Assembly: GCA_905236455.1 (NCBI GenBank)
Contig: CAJOPT010000128.1
Location: 62,001 to 126,000, forward strand
Direction: 5' to 3'
DNA: 64,000 nucleotides
From: an uncultured Prevotella sp.
Lineage (GTDB): Bacteria > Bacteroidota > Bacteroidia > Bacteroidales > Bacteroidaceae
Every line of letters starts with the position of its first letter. The first letter of the stretch is position 1. A program made the position numbers and the translations under genes. Positions 57,567 to 64,000 of this stretch are shown here, piece by piece. The notes beneath the pieces were generated by a model. The model was not told where the DNA came from, did no database searches, and saw only the letters and a program-made list of their open reading frames with translations.

Positions 57567-57934
57567 ATGTCGTTTATCTGCCTTTGGTCTTTTCCAATAT
57601 AGTTTTTTGATGAATCGATGGCGATGAGTACACCGTCTTCAATACCTCCATGTGTCTTGTGCGGACTGAAGACGAGTACCTTGTTGTCATATTCCCCTAA
57701 CCATGTCAGTAGACCGGTGTCCGCACTCATCCACCATACATTCTTTCTCTCACCAGTAATCTTGCGCAGGTCTACTTTCATCTCTCTGCTGGTATAGTTG
57801 TAAACCAACAGATAGTCGTTGCCTCGTGTGGCTGACAGACGCTCGTACTGCGTTCCGTTGTCCCAGAGCTTCTGGGCTGTCATGCTGGCACTCAGCATCA
57901 AGGCTATTGCCAGTGATAGTAATTTCTTGTCCAT
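57563..57934 (-). CDS. Secreted stand-alone collagen-binding-like domain (C-terminal domain typical of DUF4038 proteins)
   Basis: Signal peptide then ATRGNDYLLVYNYTSREMKVDLRKITGERKNVWWMSADTG...GGIEDGVLIAIDSSKNY. Confidence 0.65.
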   Translation of the reverse strand: MDKKLLSLAIALMLSASMTAQKLWDNGTQYERLSATRGNDYLLVYNYTSREMKVDLRKITGERKNVWWMSADTGLLTWLGEYDNKVLVFSPHKTHGGIEDGVLIAIDSSKNYIGKDQRQINDI

Positions 57935-57955
57935 AGTCTTCTGATGGTGGAGCTT

Positions 57956-58552
57956 TTACCTCCATCGCTTAACAATATCGATTAGTTCTTCAACGTCTGA
58001 CTGCATTTCCTTGGGATAAATGAGCACAAGGACTTTTGCATGGTCTACTACGCCACCCCTCAGTATTTCTTTGTTCATATACCAGATTCGTCCGTCGTCG
58101 GCATAGCCGGAGAATATGGTTTCACTGCTGTTTACGTAGGTGATGGTCTTAATCTTGACAGTCTCTGTGAGGAAGAAGTCTATGTCCGGGTAGTTAGTGA
58201 CAGCCCAGGTTCCGAGTAATGGCCAGTGGGCGAGGCACACCTCTTCGTAGTTCCATTTGTTTAAGTAGGCTGGTACGTCGTCTACCCATATCTCATCTGA
58301 CTGCGTCATAATGTTGGGAACGCTGAAGCCGTAGCCTGTATCAACCCAAGTAGCATCGCTAAATAGGGAAGGGGAGGAGTCGGTTGCGTCATCCCTTGTG
58401 TCTTTGATTACTTCGTCATCGGTGGGTTTCACTGCTCCGGCGGTAGCTGTGACAGCTGTGTCGTTGTCTGCAGCGAATGATGTCTTCGGAGTCTTTGCGG
58501 TGCATGTGTTGATTAGCACCGGGATAAGCAATAGTAGGATGTTTTGTTTCAT
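57956..58552 (-). CDS. Hypothetical secreted protein or lipoprotein
   Basis: 198 aa with N-terminal hydrophobic segment and Cys (PVLINTCTAK); no recognised domain. Confidence 0.6.
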   Translation of the reverse strand: MKQNILLLLIPVLINTCTAKTPKTSFAADNDTAVTATAGAVKPTDDEVIKDTRDDATDSSPSLFSDATWVDTGYGFSVPNIMTQSDEIWVDDVPAYLNKWNYEEVCLAHWPLLGTWAVTNYPDIDFFLTETVKIKTITYVNSSETIFSGYADDGRIWYMNKEILRGGVVDHAKVLVLIYPKEMQSDVEELIDIVKRWR

Positions 58553-58597
58553 GGGTTCAAAGTTAGTGTTTTTTTGAAATTATTCCAAGGGAAAGAG

Positions 58598-59302
58598 TTA
58601 AAAAGAGAATGTTTCTTGCAAATCCGTAGTTAAAGTAGTCTTTATCTTCTTTGCTTCTATAACCTTCAGTGTGTTGCCCTTGACCTGGAAGCGTATGTCA
58701 TAGTCAAAGAACGGCATACCGTAGATACGCTCCTCGGAGGTGTGATAATGTGGACGTGGGTCGAGAGCGAGGGTGTTGCGGAGGGCGGAGCCTTGTTCCT
58801 TAGAGAACAACTTGCTGACATCCTCGGGAATATCCACGGTGAGTTCTCTCCATTCGCGCTCTTCAGTAAAGCCACCGTTGGCTTCTGGGTGGCAGTCGGT
58901 ATAAGGAATATACGGTTTTATGTCGTATATCGGAGTGCCGTCCATGAGGTCAGCCCCGCTGACTACTATCACCCCTTCACCGACGCTGACGATACGGACC
59001 GACGACAGTCCGAGACCGTTGGGGCGGAAGGGGCTTCTTGTGGCGAACACCCCTAAACGCTCGTTGCCTCCTAACCGTGGCGGGCGTACGGTAAGGTTTC
59101 TTGTGTCTTTGTTGGCAGAGAATCCCCATATCAGCCACAGATAGTCAAACTTCTCCAGTCCTCTTATGGCATCCGGGTTGTTGTATTCCGGCTCGAGGAT
59201 AATCTCTCCCCTCAGCTCTTCCACCAGTCCACTCTGCCTTGGTACTCCAAATTTGGATGTGAAAGGCGAGCGGAATATGGCGATAGGTTTTATTTCTTTC
59301 AT
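58598..59302 (-). CDS. trmO: tRNA (N6-threonylcarbamoyladenosine(37)-N6)-methyltransferase TrmO
   Basis: IAIFRSPFTSKFGVPRQSGL, TRSPFRPNGLGLSSVRI, GTPIYDIKPYIPYTDC. Confidence 0.92.
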   Translation of the reverse strand: MKEIKPIAIFRSPFTSKFGVPRQSGLVEELRGEIILEPEYNNPDAIRGLEKFDYLWLIWGFSANKDTRNLTVRPPRLGGNERLGVFATRSPFRPNGLGLSSVRIVSVGEGVIVVSGADLMDGTPIYDIKPYIPYTDCHPEANGGFTEEREWRELTVDIPEDVSKLFSKEQGSALRNTLALDPRPHYHTSEERIYGMPFFDYDIRFQVKGNTLKVIEAKKIKTTLTTDLQETFSF

Positions 59303-59400
59303 GATTTTCATATATGAAGAGTATGCAAAAATATAGTTTTATGCTGACATTCCCAAATATTTTTATTACTTTTGCAAGCAGATGTGAAAATATATAGAAA

Positions 59401-61401
59401 ATGGAAGAGCAAGAGAAGTTGAATATCCAGCTGCCCGACAATGCGTTTCGGGAGTTAAAGGATGGTGAGAGTTATGAGCCGGTAATGGATCCACGGAAGA
59501 CATATCCGGAGGTTAATGCGTGGTCAGTGACATGGGGTGTCATTATGGCAATGCTGTTCTCCGCAGCCGCAGCCTATTTAGGACTGAAGGTCGGACAGGT
59601 GTTTGAGGCTGCCATACCTATAGCCATCATTGCCGTGGGAGTGTCAACGGCTACCAAGCGTAGCAAGGCGCTCGGTGAGAATGTCATCATTCAGAGCATC
59701 GGAGCCTGCTCTGGCGCAGTAGTGGCTGGAGCCATCTTCACCTTGCCGGCAATATACATTCTTCAGGCAAAGTACCCGGAGATGACGGCGTCGTTTGTCA
59801 AGATCTTCATGGCGTCTGCCTTAGGAGGAATCTTAGGAATCTTGTTCCTCATACCGTTCAGGAAGTACTTCGTAAGCGACATGCATGGCAAGTATCCGTT
59901 CCCGGAGGCTACCGCCACCACTCAGGTGCTGGTGAGTGGCGCCAAGGGTGGTGACCAGGCAAAGCCGTTGCTTATCGCCGGAGCCGTGGGAGGACTGTAT
60001 GACTTCATTGTCTCAACCTTCGGTTGGTGGAATGAGAACTTCACCAGTCGCGTGGTGGGATGGGGCGAGCAGCTTGCCGACCAAGCAAAGTTAGTGTTTA
60101 AGATAAACACCGGTGCGGCAGTGTTAGGCTTAGGCTATATCATCGGATTGAAATATGCGCTTTATATCTGTTTCGGCTCGTTGGCGGTATGGTGGCTCAT
60201 CGTTCCAGGTATGTCCATACTCTTCTCCGACACCGTGCTTAATGTTGGCGGTAGCGCAGTGACGATGGCGGTGGGACAGATGAGTCCTGAGGAGATCTTC
60301 AAGACCTATGCCCGTAGCATCGGTATCGGTGGTATCGCCATGGCAGGTGTCATTGGTATTGTCAAGTCATGGGGTATCATCAAGAGTGCCGTAGGACTGG
60401 CGGCAAAGGAGATACAAGGCGGTGCCGCCTCACAGACTTCCGACACGGTGCGTACTAACCGTGACTTGTCGTTTAAGTTTATAGGCATCGGCTCCCTTGT
60501 AGCCATCCTTGCGACTTTCATATTCTTCTGGTTGGGAGTGATGGATAATCTGTTGTTTGCTATCGTCGCCATCCTGCTCGTAACGATTATTGCCTTCCTC
60601 TTCACCACCGTGGCAGCCAATGCCATTGCCATCGTAGGTAGCAATCCCGTCTCTGGTATGACGCTGATGACGCTGATTCTGGCGTCGGTGGTCATGGCGG
60701 CAGTAGGACTGCAAGGCTCCGAAGGTATGTTGGCAGCGTTAATAATGGGTGGTGTCGTCTGTACGGCTCTCTCTATGGCAGGCTGCTTTATCACCGACCT
60801 GAAGATAGGATATTGGCTCGGTACCACTCCTAAGAAGCAAGAGACTTGGAAGTTCTTGGGAACACTGGTGTCGGCGGCTACCGTCGGTGGTGTTATGATG
60901 CTTCTGAACAAGACCTACGGCTTCGACCCTAACGTCGACGGACACCTTGTCGCTCCACAGGCTAATGCCATGGCTGCCGTTATCGAACCGATGATGAACG
61001 GTGCCGGTGCACCATGGCTGCTATATGGTATCGGTGCTTTGATAGCGTTAGTACTCACATTCTTCAAGATTCCGGCTTTGGCATTCGCACTGGGTATGTT
61101 TATTCCGTTGGAGCTTAACTTGCCATTGCTCGTCGGTGGTGCCGTCAACTGGTATGTTACTACACGCTCCAAGGACGAACAGGTAAACAAGGCTCGTGGT
61201 GACAAGGGTACGTTGATAGCCAGTGGCTTCATCGCCGGTGGTGCCCTCATGGGTGTGGTAAGTGCGTTGCTGAAGTTTGGCGGTGTAGACCTGATAAATA
61301 ATGTATGGCTTGAGAACCCGATGTCACAGGTCTGCTCACTCGTAGCCTATATCCTTCTTATAGTATACTTTGTAATGGCAACAAAAACGAAGAAGCTATA
61401 G
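59401..61401 (+). CDS. OPT family oligopeptide transporter
   Basis: 666 aa polytopic; TWGVIMAMLFSAAAAYLGLKVGQVFEAAIPIAI. Confidence 0.92.
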   Translation: MEEQEKLNIQLPDNAFRELKDGESYEPVMDPRKTYPEVNAWSVTWGVIMAMLFSAAAAYLGLKVGQVFEAAIPIAIIAVGVSTATKRSKALGENVIIQSIGACSGAVVAGAIFTLPAIYILQAKYPEMTASFVKIFMASALGGILGILFLIPFRKYFVSDMHGKYPFPEATATTQVLVSGAKGGDQAKPLLIAGAVGGLYDFIVSTFGWWNENFTSRVVGWGEQLADQAKLVFKINTGAAVLGLGYIIGLKYALYICFGSLAVWWLIVPGMSILFSDTVLNVGGSAVTMAVGQMSPEEIFKTYARSIGIGGIAMAGVIGIVKSWGIIKSAVGLAAKEIQGGAASQTSDTVRTNRDLSFKFIGIGSLVAILATFIFFWLGVMDNLLFAIVAILLVTIIAFLFTTVAANAIAIVGSNPVSGMTLMTLILASVVMAAVGLQGSEGMLAALIMGGVVCTALSMAGCFITDLKIGYWLGTTPKKQETWKFLGTLVSAATVGGVMMLLNKTYGFDPNVDGHLVAPQANAMAAVIEPMMNGAGAPWLLYGIGALIALVLTFFKIPALAFALGMFIPLELNLPLLVGGAVNWYVTTRSKDEQVNKARGDKGTLIASGFIAGGALMGVVSALLKFGGVDLINNVWLENPMSQVCSLVAYILLIVYFVMATKTKKL

Positions 61402-61415
61402 AGATAATGTTTTAT

Positions 61416-61442
61416 CGGACTCCCGTCAGCGACGGGAGTCCG
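61416..61442. terminator. Stem-loop between the convergent OPT and BASS-like genes, probable terminator
   Basis: CGGACTCCCGTC-agc-GACGGGAGTCCG, perfect 12-bp stem. Confidence 0.75.
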
Positions 61443-62385
61443 TCTTTCGCTTCTGCCATATCTCAATGCTGTTGATGATGTTTTGCCAGAGGATATAGCA
61501 GCCCGGTCCGACTGATGACAGTGGGTTCAGGTAGGCGTATGCTATCCAGATGGCGAAAGCCGTGTTTTTCTGTCCCAGCGACTGACCGGCTTCCACTGTT
61601 CTGTTGAAGAAATGTCCCACATAGCGTCCAACGGCAAACTGTATGATGCAGAGAATTAGTCCCAAGAGTGCTATCAACAGGATAAAGCCTGCCGACGTGT
61701 TGGCATGGCAGATATTCTTTACCGTGGTGCCAGTGACAATCATCAGCGAGATTCCCCACATATAGTAGCTGAGGTCTTTTATTCCTATAATAGTCTTATG
61801 GAAGCGGTGCATGTGGTGTTTCACTATGTATGCCAGCAGCATGGGAACCAAGAGTACGATACAAACCTGATATAGGATCTTCAGGAAAGCAGCCGTGAAC
61901 GACATGTCGGCTGCCTTGTCTATCATCGGGAAGCATACAGGTATCAAGGCAGCTGTGATGAAGTTGGAGATGAAGGTGTAGGAGGTCATCTCTTCCAGGT
62001 TGCCGCCCAGCTTCTGGGTTACCACGGCAGCGGCGGCGGCACACGGTCCGATGATACATGTAAGTATTGCCTCAAGCAGAATGAGGTTCTTGCCTTGTAT
62101 GTCGAAAACGACAATAGCTCCGACTATTATTGCGACAAAGAGTATCTGGAACAGTCCTATCCACAGGTGCCAACCCACTGGGCGCAGCTTGCGGAAGTCC
62201 ACTTTGCAGAATGTCACAAAGAGGATAAGGAACATAAACAGCGGCAGAATCGTGTCGAAGATTGGCGCGAAGAAAACCGCAGCCCCGTCGAGTGCCGGTG
62301 TGTATGCGAATAACAGATAAAGGATTGAACCCATGCCCATGGATACAGGCAGTGTCCAATCCTTTATAAAACGAATAATGCTCAC
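61426..62385 (-). CDS. Bile acid:sodium symporter (BASS)-like transporter
   Basis: 319-aa polytopic protein; IGPCAAAAAVVTQKLGGN, GQKNTAFAIWIAYAYLNP. Confidence 0.78.
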   Translation of the reverse strand: MSIIRFIKDWTLPVSMGMGSILYLLFAYTPALDGAAVFFAPIFDTILPLFMFLILFVTFCKVDFRKLRPVGWHLWIGLFQILFVAIIVGAIVVFDIQGKNLILLEAILTCIIGPCAAAAAVVTQKLGGNLEEMTSYTFISNFITAALIPVCFPMIDKAADMSFTAAFLKILYQVCIVLLVPMLLAYIVKHHMHRFHKTIIGIKDLSYYMWGISLMIVTGTTVKNICHANTSAGFILLIALLGLILCIIQFAVGRYVGHFFNRTVEAGQSLGQKNTAFAIWIAYAYLNPLSSVGPGCYILWQNIINSIEIWQKRKTDSRR

Positions 62386-63176
62386 TATAGGTTGTCTTTC
62401 TCTATGTCCTTGAAATATTTGTAGGTAGCAACCTTCAGCTCGTCAGCGGCAGGCTCGTCAGCGACGATGATACCATGCTGGTGCATCTGCAAGGCAGAGA
62501 TAGTCCACTCATGGGTAACGGCACCTTCTACCGCGGCTTTCAAGGCACGAGCCTTATGGTGTCCGTTTACGAGAATCATCACCTCCTTGGCATCCATCAC
62601 CGTGCCCACACCTACTGTAAGGGCGAGCTTTGGAACCTTGTTGACATCGTTGTCGAAGAAACGGCTGTTGGCAATGATGGTGTCTGTGGTCAGAGTCTTT
62701 ACACGTGTGCGTGAGGTCAGTGATGAGTAAGGCTCATTGAAGGCGATGTGTCCGTCAGGACCGATACCGCCGAGGAAGAGGTCAATGCCGCCAGCCTCAC
62801 GTATCATCTCCTCGTAGTGTGCGCACTCTGCCTCCAGGTCTTCTGCGTTACCATTGAGGATATGTATGTTCTCTTTCGGACAGTCAATGTGGTCGAAGAG
62901 GTTGCGTGCCATGAAAGAGTGGTAGCTCTCTGGATGGTCCTCAGGAAGGTTCACATACTCGTCCATGTTGAATGTCAGTACGTTTTTGAAAGACACACGT
63001 CCCTCTTTGTATGCCTTTACAAGACAAGCATACATACCCTCTGGTGAGGAACCTGTAGGAAGACCCAATACAAATGGCTTCTCCGCTGTTGGCTTTGCCG
63101 CATTAATTCTCTCGATGACATGATTAGCTGCCCACTGGGACATCTTATCATAATTAGGTTCAATAATTAATCGCAT
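62385..63176 (-). CDS. nagB: Glucosamine-6-phosphate deaminase
   Basis: [35 protein letters not shown] motifs; start set at MRLIIEPNY. Confidence 0.95.
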   Translation of the reverse strand: MRLIIEPNYDKMSQWAANHVIERINAAKPTAEKPFVLGLPTGSSPEGMYACLVKAYKEGRVSFKNVLTFNMDEYVNLPEDHPESYHSFMARNLFDHIDCPKENIHILNGNAEDLEAECAHYEEMIREAGGIDLFLGGIGPDGHIAFNEPYSSLTSRTRVKTLTTDTIIANSRFFDNDVNKVPKLALTVGVGTVMDAKEVMILVNGHHKARALKAAVEGAVTHEWTISALQMHQHGIIVADEPAADELKVATYKYFKDIEKDNL

Positions 63177-63290
63177 AATACTTATATTATAATAGGTGTT
63201 TTGTTGTTGCTGCAAAAGTAATATAAATTGAAAAAAAACGAATAAGGACAGTATAATAATTTATAAAAAATAACATTTCCAGCTGCCATT

Positions 63291-63317
63291 AAAAAAGCCC
63301 CGACATCTCGTCGGAGC
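63291..63317 (-). terminator. Intrinsic terminator on the minus strand
   Basis: 8-bp stem with a G.U wobble in the minus-strand RNA, then a run of 6 U; the plus-strand RNA would have a C.A mismatch instead. Confidence 0.85.
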
Positions 63318-63389
63318 GTTTTCAAGTTTTTGAATGTTTCAGCAGTTTGAGTTTTATGTAGTTATATCCTTATGAAAATCGTTTTTTAC
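63291..63389 (-). ncRNA. Candidate sRNA or 3'UTR-derived RNA with its own promoter and terminator
   Basis: Minus-strand TTTG-N20-TACCTTTGC (63426-63394), about 100 nt without a plausible ORF, then GCTCCGAC-gagat-GTCGGGGC-TTTTTT. Confidence 0.6.
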
Positions 63390-63393
63390 TTGC

Positions 63394-63426
63394 GCAAAGG
63401 TATACATAAAATTGATATAAATCAAA
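63394..63426 (-). promoter_or_regulatory. Consensus promoter of the candidate sRNA
   Basis: TTTG (63426-63423), 20-nt spacer, TACCTTTGC (63402-63394). Confidence 0.7.
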
Positions 63427-63474
63427 TTTGCAATAAAAAAATGTACAAAAAATCTACGTAAACGTTTTCGGAAA

Positions 63475-64000
63475 TCACATGCCTATAAGTATTCTCGCAT
63501 CGACAGCTGTCACCTCTTTGTCATCTGCCAGCAACGGATTCAGGTCTATTTCCTTAATCTCCGTGGCGAAACGGAGGAGGGTAGAGAGCCGCACGATAAT
63601 CTCGGCATATTTCTGTTCGTTGATTCCCTTTTGTCCACGTGTACCTTTGATAATCTTATATCCACGCAATGACCTTATCATCGAATATACTTCCGGGTAG
63701 GACAGGGGGGCAAGACCGCTTGATACGTCTTTCAACACCTCTACGAAGATACCTCCGAGACCGCATAGCACCACATGTCCGAATCGCGGCTCATACTTGG
63801 CACCTATAAACAGCTCAGTACCTTGCAGCATCTTCTGTACCATGACAGCCTTGGCACCATCGATCTGCATCATACGCTCAAACTCCAGTGCCAGGTGCTT
63901 CTCGCTACGGATATTGAGAGCAACGCCGCCAACGTCACTCTTATGTACGGGACCGACAACCTTTGCCACGACGGGATAGCCTACCTTGGTGGCGAACGCT
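63475..64000 (-). CDS. ADP-forming acetate/acyl-CoA synthetase, ATP-grasp portion; 5' part cut by window edge
   Basis: AFATKVGYPVVAKVVGPVHKSDVGGVALNI...LFIGAKYEPRFGHVVLCGLGGIFVEVLKDVSSGLAPL; the frame stays open to base 64000. Confidence 0.88.
   Translation of the reverse strand, partial: AFATKVGYPVVAKVVGPVHKSDVGGVALNIRSEKHLALEFERMMQIDGAKAVMVQKMLQGTELFIGAKYEPRFGHVVLCGLGGIFVEVLKDVSSGLAPLSYPEVYSMIRSLRGYKIIKGTRGQKGINEQKYAEIIVRLSTLLRFATEIKEIDLNPLLADDKEVTAVDARILIGM

Noticed and set aside
57956-58552. Assignment as the lipoprotein partner of the rSAM enzyme
   Set aside because: Not adjacent (about 3 kb away), lipobox weak (INTC), no recognised family; kept only as a testable possibility.
59922-62359. 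Many long antisense ORFs over the OPT and BASS-like genes
   Set aside because: Antisense frames of GC-richer transporter genes; no domain-like composition and fully overlapped by recognised proteins.
1-64000. CRISPR array, prophage, IS element, toxin-antitoxin or restriction/defence island
   Set aside because: I saw no spacer-repeat periodicity, transposase, integrase or defence domain signatures; neighbours are all core or common Bacteroidales genes.

Overview
The window looks like a Bacteroidales (Prevotella-like) chromosomal segment. It is almost entirely housekeeping and conserved genes on both strands. I saw no CRISPR array, transposase, phage or obvious defence island. Recognisable content: pssA (partial)-psd, dnaE, trxA, tsaE-porX-porW-small ORF-aroA, tRNA-Pro(GGG), xth, folE, SPOR protein, tpiA joined in frame to a DoxX-like gene, DUF1599, a PcnB/CCA-type nucleotidyltransferase, an RND efflux operon followed by an LpxA-like gene, nitroreductase, folB, amidase, mlaD, dnaA, class I fumarase, M16 peptidase, DUF4954, hflX, a GH94-type phosphorylase, a TPP-riboswitch/TonB receptor/PnuT-type thiamine locus, clpB, a radical SAM/SPASM enzyme, GH97, OPT and BASS-type transporters, nagB, and a partial ADP-forming acyl-CoA synthetase. 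The best leads are: (1) an orphan transcription unit at 63291-63402 (-) with a perfect Bacteroidetes-type promoter, no ORF and an intrinsic terminator, i.e. a candidate sRNA; (2) an ABABA 86-bp tandem repeat that appears to have built the promoter of the TPP riboswitch operon; (3) an in-frame DoxX-TpiA read-through at an A7 run; (4) an LpxA-like protein in an RND operon that keeps His122/His125 but has H144D and H160N; (5) stand-alone pieces of larger proteins (a class II RNR C-terminal domain and a signal-peptide-plus-collagen-binding-like domain). No claim was checked by database search; family names come from sequence motifs and memory.
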